This document shows positions 16,373 through 25,527 of a DNA stretch of 41,540 nt, one piece after another (the first letter of the stretch is position 1; each line of letters starts with the position of its first letter). The DNA is taken from contig LAZY01000067.1 in NCBI GenBank assembly GCA_001013295.1, forward strand, positions 1-41,540, read 5' to 3'. A model generated the notes under the pieces. The model was not told the DNA's origin, did no database searches, and saw nothing but the letters and a program-made list of their open reading frames with translations. This DNA is from Chryseobacterium indologenes. Its GTDB lineage: Bacteria; Bacteroidota; Bacteroidia; Flavobacteriales; Weeksellaceae. The translations under genes were made by a program, and so were the position numbers.

Positions 16373-16861
16373 ATGAAAAAATACCTTATCTTATTTGCTT
16401 TAGCTCTTCCATTGTCACTTTGGGCACAATACCTTCTTCCCAATGAAGAAGTCATCTATTCTTTTGAAACAAAAAATGGAAAGAGAATGACATTGGTAAA
16501 GGATAAAAAGGATGGATATATCCAATATCGCTTTGGAAGCAGGAATCATGTAGAAATGGAATTTCCTTCGGAAAGAACAAAAGACAGCTGGAAAAAATTC
16601 AAATACAACTCTTATTACAGAGGTGGTGGGAAACAGAATGCAGCGATGTCCCTTAATTATCTAACCTTTACCAACAATGGTTATCAATATCAGTTATACA
16701 AAACTTACCAGGCAGAAGATGAATCCTATACCACAGGAGTCACGGTAAAGGATGCCAAGGGTAAAGAAGCAGATATTGACGGGATATACAAGTCAATAAA
16801 AGGTTGCCTGTGCCGTTTGGATGACTCGAATCTGATCGTAAAAGAGGATACCGGATTATAA
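16373..16861 (+). CDS. Exported hypothetical protein
   Basis: A 162-residue protein with a clear signal peptide (about residues 1-18, ending 'SLWAQ'). The mature part is beta-rich and basic ('VIYSFETKNGKRMTLVKDKK', 'GYIQYRFGSRNHVEMEFPSE') and ends with two cysteines in 'KGCLCRLDD'. I do not recognise a family. The next exported protein starts 18 bases downstream, so the two are probably co-transcribed. Confidence 0.75.
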   Translation: MKKYLILFALALPLSLWAQYLLPNEEVIYSFETKNGKRMTLVKDKKDGYIQYRFGSRNHVEMEFPSERTKDSWKKFKYNSYYRGGGKQNAAMSLNYLTFTNNGYQYQLYKTYQAEDESYTTGVTVKDAKGKEADIDGIYKSIKGCLCRLDDSNLIVKEDTGL

Positions 16862-16879
16862 TTTTCTGACCTCATCGAT

Positions 16880-17560
16880 ATGAAAAAGCTGTTTTCTTTC
16901 ATCACCCTCTCATTTATCTTTACTTCTTATGCTCAGAACCTGAAGCCTCTTTCTGTGCCGGGAGGTTATAAAAAAATTGCTGAAGCCAAGGGAGATCTGG
17001 ATAAAGACGGTAAGGATGAGGTAGTCATGGTATTCAATACGAATACAAGGGCCTCAAAAGAAGAATATCCTGAGGAAGATTACAAAAGAGTTCTTTATAT
17101 TCTTAAAAATACAGATCATGGTCTGAAGATATGGAAAGAAGTCTCAGGATTTCTTTTTTCCAGTGGTATGGGTTTCAGCCCTGAATACAACGATCCACCC
17201 CAGATTTCCATAAAAAATAATGCTCTGGCAATACGTCAGGAATTTGATACCAATTCAAGACATACCCTAGCTTACAAACATACATTCAGATTTCAGAATG
17301 GTGATTTCTACCTGATTGGCTCACAGGAAAACTTTGATGACACCTGCGAGTTTAATATCCTGCATGAAGCTAATTTCTCAACAGGAAAAGTGATTGTAGA
17401 TGAGCAATATTATCCCTGTTTCGATGGAGATAAAGCGCCTCAGGAAAATTTTCACAAAGCCTTTACTCATCGGCTGAAAACTCTTATTAAAATGACTGAC
17501 TTCAAAATCGGAGAACACAAATTTTCTATTCCCGGCTCGAAGAATCATTTTACTTTCTAA
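16880..17560 (+). CDS. Exported hypothetical protein with FG-GAP-like motif
   Basis: A 226-residue protein with a signal peptide (about residues 1-18, ending 'SYAQ'). An early 'AKGDLDKDGKDEVVMVFN' resembles the calcium-binding Asp-rich turn of FG-GAP/VCBS repeats. Two cysteines are present. No full repeat array follows, so the resemblance covers one turn only. It ends about 110 bases before the PI-PLC-like lipoprotein, and the intervening stretch holds the 11-bp repeat array described separately. Confidence 0.75.
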   Translation: MKKLFSFITLSFIFTSYAQNLKPLSVPGGYKKIAEAKGDLDKDGKDEVVMVFNTNTRASKEEYPEEDYKRVLYILKNTDHGLKIWKEVSGFLFSSGMGFSPEYNDPPQISIKNNALAIRQEFDTNSRHTLAYKHTFRFQNGDFYLIGSQENFDDTCEFNILHEANFSTGKVIVDEQYYPCFDGDKAPQENFHKAFTHRLKTLIKMTDFKIGEHKFSIPGSKNHFTF

Positions 17561-17573
17561 AGAACCTCCCTCT

Positions 17574-17617
17574 TTTAAAAGCAACTTAACCTTCTCTTAA
17601 ACTTAAATTAACTCCTC
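17574..17617 (+). promoter_or_regulatory. Array of four 11-bp direct repeats resembling a PHO box
   Basis: Four consecutive 11-base units share the core NTTAA at positions 1-5: TTTAAAAGCAA, CTTAACCTTCT, CTTAAACTTAA and ATTAACTCCTC. The middle units resemble the 8-plus-3 pattern CTTAACCT known from cyanobacterial PHO boxes. The array ends 51 bases before the start codon of a secreted phospholipase-like gene. A possible -7 box TATTTTTA lies at 17635-17642. Function as a PhoB operator is inferred. Confidence 0.5.
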
Positions 17618-17668
17618 TTATCTTGATATATTCTTATTTTTAGGTGACAATAAAAATAAAATAAAACT

Positions 17669-18670
17669 ATGTTCAAGTACAACATGAGACGTCTGGCAGC
17701 CATTACTTTGGGTATTGCTACTGCAGGAGTATTCTTTTCCTGCTCCAATGACAGCATTATTGAAAGAGATTCTGATAATACAGGACTAAGCTCCAAGGAA
17801 AAAACCAGTTCCAGAACAGCTTCTTTGGTGCCTATTGTTATGAATAACTGGATGTCCGGATTACAGGATAATATTTCCATTTCTAAAATCTCGATTCCCG
17901 GAACTCATGATTCCGGAGCCCGTGTAGATGCCCCTGTTGTATCAGGTACGGCTAAAACCCAAGACCTCAGCATTGCGGAACAACTGAATGCAGGAGTTCG
18001 TTTTCTGGATATACGTTGCAGACATATTGACAATTCTTTCACCATTCATCACGGAGCGATTTACCAAAATCTGAATTTTGATGATGTGCTTAGCGCCTGC
18101 TATGCATTCCTGGAAAGTCACCCTTCTGAAACAATCATCATGTCTGTAAAAGAAGAGTATGACGCTTCCAATACGACAAGAAGTTTTGAACAGACTTTTG
18201 ATTCTTATGTTCAGAAAAAGCCTTCGAGATGGGATCTTGGAACGACTATTCCCAACCTTGGAGAAGTAAGAGGGAAGATCAAATTATTAAGAAGATTCTC
18301 AGCCGGAACTGCTAAAGGGATCAATGCAACTTCATGGGCAGATAATACGACATTCGAGATCAATAATCCGGGCGCATCCCTGAAAGTTCAGGATTATTAT
18401 AAGGTAACGAATAATGATGATAAATGGAATGGTATTTCAAACCTTTTGAATGAAGCGAAAAATGATACGAGCGGAAAACTCTTCGTTAATTTTACAAGTG
18501 GTTATAAACCTGGAATTTTTGGGATTCCAAGTATTCCTACGGTTTCGAACAGCATCAATCCTAAGCTTAAAACATTCTTCCAGACGAATACTAAAGGATC
18601 TTATGGAGTAATGCCGATCGATTTTGTAAATGCTGAATTGTCAGAGCTGATCGTAAAGACTAATTTCTAA
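17669..18670 (+). CDS. Phosphatidylinositol-specific phospholipase C-type lipoprotein
   Basis: A 333-residue lipoprotein (lipobox ending 'VFFSC', Cys24) of the PI-PLC X-domain superfamily. It carries 'IPGTHDSGA' with His80 and 'FTIHHGAIY' with His127/His128, the positions expected for the two catalytic histidines, plus 'ETIIMSVKEEYD' with an acidic cluster. Bacterial members cleave phosphatidylinositol or related phosphodiesters without calcium. The first ATG at 17669 is used; an in-frame ATG at 17684 would also give a valid signal peptide. The repeat array upstream and the phosphatase gene downstream suggest a role in phosphoester scavenging. Substrate specificity is inferred from family. 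Confidence 0.88.
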   Translation: MFKYNMRRLAAITLGIATAGVFFSCSNDSIIERDSDNTGLSSKEKTSSRTASLVPIVMNNWMSGLQDNISISKISIPGTHDSGARVDAPVVSGTAKTQDLSIAEQLNAGVRFLDIRCRHIDNSFTIHHGAIYQNLNFDDVLSACYAFLESHPSETIIMSVKEEYDASNTTRSFEQTFDSYVQKKPSRWDLGTTIPNLGEVRGKIKLLRRFSAGTAKGINATSWADNTTFEINNPGASLKVQDYYKVTNNDDKWNGISNLLNEAKNDTSGKLFVNFTSGYKPGIFGIPSIPTVSNSINPKLKTFFQTNTKGSYGVMPIDFVNAELSELIVKTNF

Positions 18671-18690
18671 TTTTTTTGTTAGAGATATTG

Positions 18691-18722
18691 AAAGGCTGCT
18701 TCACTTATGGGAGGCAGCCTTT
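18691..18722 (+). terminator. Terminator of the PI-PLC gene
   Basis: AAAGGCTGC pairs with GCAGCCTTT around a 14-base interior with further partial pairing. It lies 20 bases after the stop codon. Confidence 0.7.
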
Positions 18723-18744
18723 ATTGTTTTAATTTTAAAAAAAA

Positions 18745-18766
18745 GCTGCTTCAAAAATGAAACAGC
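18745..18766 (-). terminator. Terminator of the phosphatase fusion gene
   Basis: GCTGCTTCA/TGAAACAGC form a 9-bp stem with one mismatch and a four-base loop. On the minus strand a T-run follows. It lies directly beside the convergent PI-PLC terminator. Confidence 0.65.
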
Positions 18767-18789
18767 CATATAAAAAAAAGTATTAAAAG

Positions 18790-20613
18790 TTATTTCTGGA
18801 AACCATAAGCCGTCATAATCTTATTGAAGATTTCCGTGTTTTCAAACAACCCTGTGAATTCTTTAGAATTGGGACCATAAGCAAAAACACTTGACGGAAT
18901 GGAAGTATGATCATTGGTACTGAAGTTCCCGAATACCCAGCCTTCTTTAAGACTTCCGTCCAGAAGGGTCAGACCTCCGGTTTCATGATCTCCTACAACG
19001 ACCACCAGGGTTTCTTTATTTTCATCGGCAAACTTCATGGCTTTTCCTACTACATGATCAAAATCCAGCAGTTCAGTAACAAGCTGTTCTATATTGTTGC
19101 TATGTCCGCCACCGTCAGTCTGGGAAGCTTCCACCATTATAAAAAAGCCTTTTTTATTATTTTTCAGATCATTTAAAGTAAGATCGAATGCATCAGCCAG
19201 CCAGTTTCCTCTTTGGTTCACTCTTTGGGAAGCCATAGGATCAATGATCAAAGTACGGTTCGTGATCTTATTCACAGATTTCAGATCCTGGTACAGGTCT
19301 ATTTTTGCTTCTTTAAATTTCAGTAGGTTTTCCTGAGACAATCCGCTTGTAGGTCCACCAATTAAAATTTTGGTTTTAGATGTGGCAAAGTCTTTCAGGA
19401 TAGGTTCAGAACTGTTTCTGTTATCAGAATGTGCATAGAAATCGGCAGGAGTAGCATCAGTCACATCTCCCGTGGAAATCAATCCTGAAACCAAACCTTT
19501 ATCAGAAATAATATCAGGAATCTGAGCCAACGCTTTTCCCATATCATCTACCCCTACAAAAGTATTTTTGGTTTTCACTCCGGTTGCAAATGCGGTAGAG
19601 CCTGGAGCAGAATCTGTAATATATGCATTGGAGGAATTTGTATTAGACAGCCCTGTGGATTTCATGTTGAAAACATTCAGCTTTCCTTTATTGGCTGTAA
19701 AAGCGGCATAATACTGCGGAAGAGAAGTTCCATCAGGGATCAGGAGAATAATGTTCTTTACTTTTTTACTGACACCGTCTGTTTTATAAGTGGGAGTGTA
19801 AGTTGTATACTCTTTTGTATTTTTATAAAAGTTTTTCGGAATGGTATTCATGAATTTTTTAAGATCCGGAATGTGATCCGTATTGATGTAATCCACTCCC
19901 AGATCCATAAGATTGACCCATGCATTCGGAAAATCAGGAGCTCCGTAGAAACGCATCGACTTCTGTTGGGAATGTGCTTTCTCTACCGCTTCTTTTATCT
20001 TTTGTGTTTCTTCATCTCTTGGAATTCCTTTTCCGTTCCACTTTACGATTCCGGGCAGATCTGCGCTGAACATTCCTACTCTTTTCAGCTGATCAGCAGA
20101 ATAGTTTTTATCCAGATCACCATCGAAATACAGATAATTCGGATAGTTTTTAAAATCTGTCGGCTGAGGTCTTCCTCCGGTAATAACAATCTTAACTCCG
20201 GAATTCCCGGTAATTTCCGGATACTTTTTCAGGGTATTAACTAAAGCACTCAGGGTTGTTTTATAATCCTGCTTGATGTCAATAAGTAACTGCAGCTTTT
20301 TATTGGCATCAGGATAAATATTACCCTTGTTCAGCTTGATCTGCTTAGAAATATTATCCAGATAAAGATTCTCCAGTGTTCTGTCTGATGAAAGTTCTTT
20401 TTCTGTATGCGCTACCCAAAGTTTGCCTTTTACCAGAAATACATCTGCTTCAATGGAACCAAAATTTGCATAATAAGCCTGCCAGAAAGGAATTTCCTGC
20501 ATATAATCATTATGTGAATGAGCATTTCCTACGCTATAGTTTAAATAATTCTGTGCCTGATTCTGAGAAAAGACAGCTAAGGCCAGTACAGCCAACATTT
20601 TTGATAATTTCAT
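18790..20613 (-). CDS. Phosphodiesterase-like / alkaline phosphatase fusion protein
   Basis: A 607-residue exported protein (signal peptide about residues 1-20). Residues about 25-265 resemble the GDPD/AIM6-type TIM-barrel phosphodiesterase superfamily ('NAHSHNDYMQE', 'GSIEADVFLVKGKLWVAHT'). Residues about 285-605 are an alkaline phosphatase: 'ILLIPDGTSLP', the nucleophile motif 'TDSAPGSTAFATG' with Ser335, 'VEASQTDGGGHSNN', 'VVVGDHETGGLTL' and 'DHTSIPSSVFAYGP', giving metal ligands Asp and His in the usual order. One polypeptide could therefore release a phosphomonoester from a diester and then free phosphate. The N-terminal activity is less certain. The gene lies downstream of a SusC/SusD pair but beyond a terminator hairpin. 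Confidence 0.9.
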   Translation of the reverse strand: MKLSKMLAVLALAVFSQNQAQNYLNYSVGNAHSHNDYMQEIPFWQAYYANFGSIEADVFLVKGKLWVAHTEKELSSDRTLENLYLDNISKQIKLNKGNIYPDANKKLQLLIDIKQDYKTTLSALVNTLKKYPEITGNSGVKIVITGGRPQPTDFKNYPNYLYFDGDLDKNYSADQLKRVGMFSADLPGIVKWNGKGIPRDEETQKIKEAVEKAHSQQKSMRFYGAPDFPNAWVNLMDLGVDYINTDHIPDLKKFMNTIPKNFYKNTKEYTTYTPTYKTDGVSKKVKNIILLIPDGTSLPQYYAAFTANKGKLNVFNMKSTGLSNTNSSNAYITDSAPGSTAFATGVKTKNTFVGVDDMGKALAQIPDIISDKGLVSGLISTGDVTDATPADFYAHSDNRNSSEPILKDFATSKTKILIGGPTSGLSQENLLKFKEAKIDLYQDLKSVNKITNRTLIIDPMASQRVNQRGNWLADAFDLTLNDLKNNKKGFFIMVEASQTDGGGHSNNIEQLVTELLDFDHVVGKAMKFADENKETLVVVVGDHETGGLTLLDGSLKEGWVFGNFSTNDHTSIPSSVFAYGPNSKEFTGLFENTEIFNKIMTAYGFQK

Positions 20614-20702
20614 TCGTATATTTTAATGTTTCTTATAGGCATTCTGAGACGCTTTATCTTTATGCTTCCGGATGCTCAGCATTTCATTCCGCCTGTGAAA
20701 AA

Positions 20703-20738
20703 ACTATATCATCACAGAAACTCCTGTGATGATATAGT
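20703..20738 (-). terminator. Terminator of the first SusC/SusD operon
   Basis: A perfect 15-bp stem (ACTATATCATCACAG with CTGTGATGATATAGT, loop AAACTC) is followed by six Ts on the minus strand. It lies 22 bases after the SusD stop codon. Confidence 0.85.
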
Positions 20739-20760
20739 GATACTATAAAAGATTACAATT

Positions 20761-22272
20761 TTACCAGCCTTCATTTTGTTTAATGACTCCATGACTGTTT
20801 ACGATTTCAGCCTGTGGAACTGCCCATACATTATGTACGGCCGGATTAAAGTTTCTTGCTGCCCATACTATTTTCTGTCCATCCATGTGATGCAGTGGTT
20901 TTGCATACGTGGCCTGAGCATCTCCCCAACGTACAAGATCTCTGTGTCTGTCTGCCCACTCTCCCGCAAGCTCACAACGTCTTTCATGCTTCAGATCAGC
21001 CATGGTACATCCGGTTTTCGGAGCCAGACCTGCACGCACTCGGACTAAATTGATTTCCTGATCAGCAGGTTTTGACTGCATCAGTAAGGCTTCTGCTTTG
21101 ATCAGAATCACTTCAGAATAACGCATAATTGGAACTGCCAGATCTGTACATGGATAATCTCCGTTGGCACTTACGTGGCCACTGTTCAGCTGATATTTGA
21201 ATGCATCCATATATTTATTGAACTGAAATCCTGTAACGGAATTAGTGGAAGCATAGATTCTCTCCTTCCCGTTGAAGGTAAACTTATCTCCGAGTTTCAG
21301 AATGGTAGCACTTCTTCTTAAGTCACCATTTTCATATTCATCGTACAATTCCTTTGTAGGCTGGAAATACCCCCATCCGTTGTATTCTCCCCATCCTTTA
21401 TTTTCAAGCATTACTCCCGGAAGAATACTTCCCCATGCTGTAAATTTAGGGGTACTCGGAACGGACCAGATATATTCTGAACTGTAGTTGTTCTCAGCTT
21501 TGAAAACATCTGCAAAATTATTCAGAAGGGCTCTGTTTCCTTTGGTCATTACTTCGTTGGCCCAGAATTCTGCATTTTTCCAGTCTTTCATAAACAGGTA
21601 TACTTTTGCTAAAAGCGCCCAGGCTGCCGCTTTATGAGGTCTTCCATAGTCTTTTGCAGGAAGCTCTGCCTGGGTAGGCAATAATTCTGCTGCTCTTTTC
21701 AAGTCGTTTACAATATAATTGTAGTTTTCCATTACATTGGCCGCTCTTGGGATCGGGTTAGGATCAGGTTCTTTGGAACGGTCGATAATAGGAACACCAG
21801 CTTTTTCATTTCCATAGTTATATGCCAGTTCAAAATACATTCTGCTGCTCATGAATAAAGCTTCACCCAGGTATTTATTTTTAATGGCCGGTGAGGTCTG
21901 GATATTATCAATATTGCGGATCACACGGTTAGCGACTCCTATTACATTATATCTTTTGTTCCACTGTGTTTCCAGATCTCCTGCTGCGATATAGTTGCTG
22001 CTGAAGTTTTTGGCATTATCAGCTTCGTTTTTTCCTCTTCCTGTTACCATATCATCACTGGCATTGATAAACCAGAACAATCCTCTTCCATAAAACTCTT
22101 CGTTATACAAAGGCTTATACATGGCATTGGCTCCGGTGATCAAATCATTTTCCGTTTTCCAGAAACTGGCTTCGGTAGGCGTTCCTTCCGGCTGAACATC
22201 CAGCTCTCCTGTACATGATAGAAGCATTACGGATATTCCTGATACTAACAATATTTTATTGAAAATTTTCAT
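20761..22272 (-). CDS. RagB/SusD-family nutrient-binding lipoprotein (pair 1)
   Basis: A 503-residue outer-membrane surface lipoprotein (lipobox ending 'VMLLSC', Cys20) with the SusD/RagB pattern: N-terminal 'EGTPTEASFWKTENDLITGA', TPR-like helices ('AKVYLFMKDWKNAEFWANEV') and the C-terminal part ending in 'IKQNEGW'. SusD proteins form the lid over the SusC barrel and help capture the nutrient. It follows susC by 21 bases, the normal order. The ligand is not evident. The neighbouring phosphatase fusion hints at a phosphorylated ligand. Confidence 0.93.
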   Translation of the reverse strand: MKIFNKILLVSGISVMLLSCTGELDVQPEGTPTEASFWKTENDLITGANAMYKPLYNEEFYGRGLFWFINASDDMVTGRGKNEADNAKNFSSNYIAAGDLETQWNKRYNVIGVANRVIRNIDNIQTSPAIKNKYLGEALFMSSRMYFELAYNYGNEKAGVPIIDRSKEPDPNPIPRAANVMENYNYIVNDLKRAAELLPTQAELPAKDYGRPHKAAAWALLAKVYLFMKDWKNAEFWANEVMTKGNRALLNNFADVFKAENNYSSEYIWSVPSTPKFTAWGSILPGVMLENKGWGEYNGWGYFQPTKELYDEYENGDLRRSATILKLGDKFTFNGKERIYASTNSVTGFQFNKYMDAFKYQLNSGHVSANGDYPCTDLAVPIMRYSEVILIKAEALLMQSKPADQEINLVRVRAGLAPKTGCTMADLKHERRCELAGEWADRHRDLVRWGDAQATYAKPLHHMDGQKIVWAARNFNPAVHNVWAVPQAEIVNSHGVIKQNEGW

Positions 22273-22293
22273 TTTTTACTTTTTTATTTAAGA

Positions 22294-25182
22294 TTATAAA
22301 CCGATTTCCACTCCGAAGATGAATGAGCGGGCCTGAGGGTATCTTCCTGTATCTACCCCATAAGAATTCATTCCAACTTCAGGATCAAAGCCTGTATATT
22401 TGGTAATTGTGAACAGGTTATTCGTGGTTACATAAATTCTGACTTTATTTACATCCAGTTTTTTGTAAAGTTCTCTTGGCAATGAATACCCGATGGTAAG
22501 GTTTTTCAGTCTCAGATAAGACCCGTCTTCTACATAGAAATCAGATACTTTAGAATAGTTACCGCTTGGATCACCATATACCAATCTTGGAATATCCGTA
22601 TTAGTATTCTGAGGAGTCCATGCATTCAGAATATCTCTTTCCATATTATAATTCTGTCCTGTTCCTCCAGGGTTCATGGAAATAAATTTCAGTCCGTTGA
22701 AGATCTTATTGCCATATACTCCTTGGAAGAAGACGTTCAAGTCAAAGTTTTTCCAGGTCATATTGTATGAAAATCCGTAAGAGAACTTAGGGTAGGGACT
22801 TCCAAGATTAACAAAGTCATTGTTATTAAGTGTTCCCGTATTTCCTTCTTTCTTCAGGAATTTAATATCTCCCGGTCTTGCATTCGGCTGAATAAGATTT
22901 CCGTTTGCATCTTTGTAATTGTTGATCTCCTCCTGGGTCTGGAAGATACCTCCGGTTTGGTAGCCGTAATAAGAATAAAGAGCATCTCCCACTTTCACAC
23001 GGGTAGGTTTCAATACTCCTCTTACTCCGTTATCATTGATAAAGATCTCATTAACATCCGCCAACTGCTTCACCGTATTTTTTAGTTGACTAAATGTAGC
23101 TCCTATTGAATAGGTAAAATCTCCTGATCCTCTGCTGTTATAATTGATCCCTACTTCATATCCTTTGTCCTGAAATAATCCGGCATTTACATATTGATTA
23201 TTATAAGTGGAGGTACTTGGTAAGCTTACATTAAAGATCTGGTCTTTGGAATTCTTTACGAAATAATCAAACTGTAAGGAAAGGCTGTTGTGCAGGAAGG
23301 AAGCATCTACCCCAAAGTTGGTCTGCTCAGATTTTCCCCATTTCAGATCCGGATTCGGACGTGTAACGGCATAGTAAGCAATATTCTGGGTAGGATCCTG
23401 ACCGAAGATAATATTGTTATCTCTGATCATCAAAGGATTCACAGCCTGTGGTGAAATTCCTCCAAGGTTCCCCAGAACTCCGTAACTTCCTCTCAACTTC
23501 AGACTCGAAAGCCATGAAATATCCTGCATAAAGTTTTCCTTAGATACCACCCATGCTCCTGAAACGGCATAGTAATTGGCAAATCTGTTCTTTTTTGCAA
23601 CCAGTGATGATCCATCTCTTCGTCCCAGCAAACTTACGATATACTTACCGGCATAGTCATAGTTTACCCTTGCCAGATAAGAAACCAAAGCCTGCTTATA
23701 TCGGTAACTGGAAACTTCTTTATTGGTATCCGCCGCATTCTGAAGATGCTGGAACACCTCTGCTTCACTTCTGAAGTCATAGGCTTTTGCCACAAATCCT
23801 TCATCAATTGTTTTCTGGAAAGTGAAACCGCCAAGGAAATCAAAATTATGCTTGCCCGTTGTCAGTTTATAGGTAAGGAGCTGTTCTGCAAGCGCTGTAG
23901 AAGAATTGTTGGACTGGTATTCTAAATTATTGGTATCGAAGATCTTTCCGACTTCCAATACTCTGTAAGTAAAGTTTTTAACATTCCCCAGTCTGAAGGT
24001 CTGTGAAAAGTTGGAACGGAATTTTAAATCTTTTGCTAAGGTAATCTCCGCATAAGGATTGATTAAAATTTCGTGAGTAGGATTCCTGATATTGATCCTT
24101 TTAAGATAAGCTACCGGATTGATCATATCTCCATAGCCTCCCGCCACATCAATCGGCAATCCTGAGAAAGCTCCTGACGGCGTATATACAGGAACATTCG
24201 GCGGATAATACATAGCGGCCACCACAGCTCCCGTATAACCACTCTTGGTATCTGCTGTATTCCCGTCGGAGTAATTGTAATACATATTCTCTCCAACCGT
24301 TAACCAGTCTTTTATTTTATGTTCAGAGTTGACTCTGAAATTGTATCGTTTTGCCTGAGTATTCAATAAGATCCCTTCCAGCATTCTATGGTTCATCCCC
24401 ACAAAATATTTGGATTTGTCGCTTCCTCCGCTCAGGTTTACATTATATTCCTGAATTGTTCCTGTACGGAAAATTTCTTTCATCCAGTCGGTTCTGGTAA
24501 TTCTTCCGTCAGGATACAATGTAGGATTGAAAGCTATCGGCAAGCTTTCCAGTTTCCCGGCATTCTCAAAAGCTTTGTACATGACATCCTGGAATTCTGC
24601 TGCATTCAAAGATTCTTTTAGTCTCCATGCCTGATTAATCCCGTATTTAACATCAAAATCCAGTGTAAGGTTTCCTTTTTTACCTTTTTTAGTGGTAATA
24701 AGAATCACCCCTCCGGAAGATCTTGCCCCATAAATGGCCGCAGAAGCATCCTTCAGAACGGATATATCCTGAATATCATTAGGATTGATAGAAGGAGTCC
24801 CGTTAAAGACTACTCCATCTACTACATACAACGGAGTTTCCCCGTTAATTCCTCCCAAACCACGAATATTCACTTTAGGTGAACCGTTAGGATCTCCACC
24901 TTCGTTCACAACAGTTACTCCGGGTGCTTTTCCCTGAAGTACTTCTCCTACTCCGGATAAAGATCTCGAAGTAAGCTTATCCAGTGAAGCCTCCGAAACA
25001 GCTCCGGATACTTTACTTTTTTTCTGCGTTCCGTACCCTACAACGACAATCTCGTCAATGGATTTTTCTTTTAAACTGTCTTTTTTCTGAGCGAGGAACA
25101 TCGGTGAAGCTGATATTGCACCAATAAGTAATACCCTACCCGTCAAATAAGTTACTGAGACAGGGATTTTAAATACATTCAT
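22294..25182 (-). CDS. SusC/RagA-family TonB-linked outer-membrane transporter (pair 1)
   Basis: A 962-residue TonB-dependent transporter of the SusC/RagA family. The signal peptide ends near residue 31 ('MFLAQ'). The TonB-box-like 'DEIVVVGYGTQKKSKVSGAV' follows within about 20 residues, and then the plug ('LQGKAPGVTVVN', 'VNIRGLGGINGETPLYVVDG', 'VLKDASAAIYGARSSGGVIL'). The N-terminal carboxypeptidase-like domain usual in SusC proteins is missing, unlike the second SusC in this window. The barrel ends 'RSFIFGVEIGL'. It forms an operon with the downstream SusD. Confidence 0.95.
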   Translation of the reverse strand: MNVFKIPVSVTYLTGRVLLIGAISASPMFLAQKKDSLKEKSIDEIVVVGYGTQKKSKVSGAVSEASLDKLTSRSLSGVGEVLQGKAPGVTVVNEGGDPNGSPKVNIRGLGGINGETPLYVVDGVVFNGTPSINPNDIQDISVLKDASAAIYGARSSGGVILITTKKGKKGNLTLDFDVKYGINQAWRLKESLNAAEFQDVMYKAFENAGKLESLPIAFNPTLYPDGRITRTDWMKEIFRTGTIQEYNVNLSGGSDKSKYFVGMNHRMLEGILLNTQAKRYNFRVNSEHKIKDWLTVGENMYYNYSDGNTADTKSGYTGAVVAAMYYPPNVPVYTPSGAFSGLPIDVAGGYGDMINPVAYLKRINIRNPTHEILINPYAEITLAKDLKFRSNFSQTFRLGNVKNFTYRVLEVGKIFDTNNLEYQSNNSSTALAEQLLTYKLTTGKHNFDFLGGFTFQKTIDEGFVAKAYDFRSEAEVFQHLQNAADTNKEVSSYRYKQALVSYLARVNYDYAGKYIVSLLGRRDGSSLVAKKNRFANYYAVSGAWVVSKENFMQDISWLSSLKLRGSYGVLGNLGGISPQAVNPLMIRDNNIIFGQDPTQNIAYYAVTRPNPDLKWGKSEQTNFGVDASFLHNSLSLQFDYFVKNSKDQIFNVSLPSTSTYNNQYVNAGLFQDKGYEVGINYNSRGSGDFTYSIGATFSQLKNTVKQLADVNEIFINDNGVRGVLKPTRVKVGDALYSYYGYQTGGIFQTQEEINNYKDANGNLIQPNARPGDIKFLKKEGNTGTLNNNDFVNLGSPYPKFSYGFSYNMTWKNFDLNVFFQGVYGNKIFNGLKFISMNPGGTGQNYNMERDILNAWTPQNTNTDIPRLVYGDPSGNYSKVSDFYVEDGSYLRLKNLTIGYSLPRELYKKLDVNKVRIYVTTNNLFTITKYTGFDPEVGMNSYGVDTGRYPQARSFIFGVEIGL

Positions 25183-25202
25183 GACATCCTTTTTGATTGA
25201 TG

Positions 25203-25210
25203 CAAAATTA
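25203..25210 (-). promoter_or_regulatory. -7 box for the first SusC/SusD operon
   Basis: On the minus strand TAATTTTG (25210-25203) matches TAnnTTTG, 20 bases before the susC ATG. No clear -33 TTG is visible. The 345-base divergent region 25183-25527 otherwise holds only the repeats at 25371-25391 and the SDR promoter. Confidence 0.4.
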
Positions 25211-25370
25211 GAACAGCTCTTTCCCTAGTGACATTAAGAGTTTCTTATGTTTTTATTAAGAAATTTTAGCTTTTTACAGATACCTTCTACCACAACCAAA
25301 AAATAAACACCTGTTTTTCAACACAATAAACAATTAATGTAATCATTCCGTTTTTATCAGACCTCTTACT

Positions 25371-25391
25371 TTATGTTAAGTTTGTTTTAAG
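25371..25391 (-). promoter_or_regulatory. Pair of CTTAA repeats with 11-bp spacing
   Basis: On the minus strand CTTAAAAC-AAA-CTTAACAT repeats with an 11-base period, the same core as the arrays at 17574 and 28287. It lies about 190 bases upstream of the first susC and 105 bases before the SDR -7 box, so it does not have the geometry of the other two. Only two units are convincing. Confidence 0.3.
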
Positions 25392-25494
25392 TTTATAATC
25401 AATCGGAGACAATGATTAAGAACGAAAAAAAAGATGATAATCATGCTGATCTATTTTCACAGACAATAAATAACAGACTTCATTATTCTTTTTT

Positions 25495-25502
25495 TACATT
25501 TG
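25495..25502 (+). promoter_or_regulatory. -7 box for the SDR gene
   Basis: TACATTTG is an exact TAnnTTTG, 26 bases before the ATG at 25528. The -33 element is unclear. Confidence 0.45.
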
Positions 25503-25527
25503 CTGAAATTAAAATTCTACAGATCAA

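Noticed and set aside
20376..20729. 117-codon open frame on the plus strand
   Set aside because: It is antisense to the phosphatase fusion and runs through the terminator hairpin.
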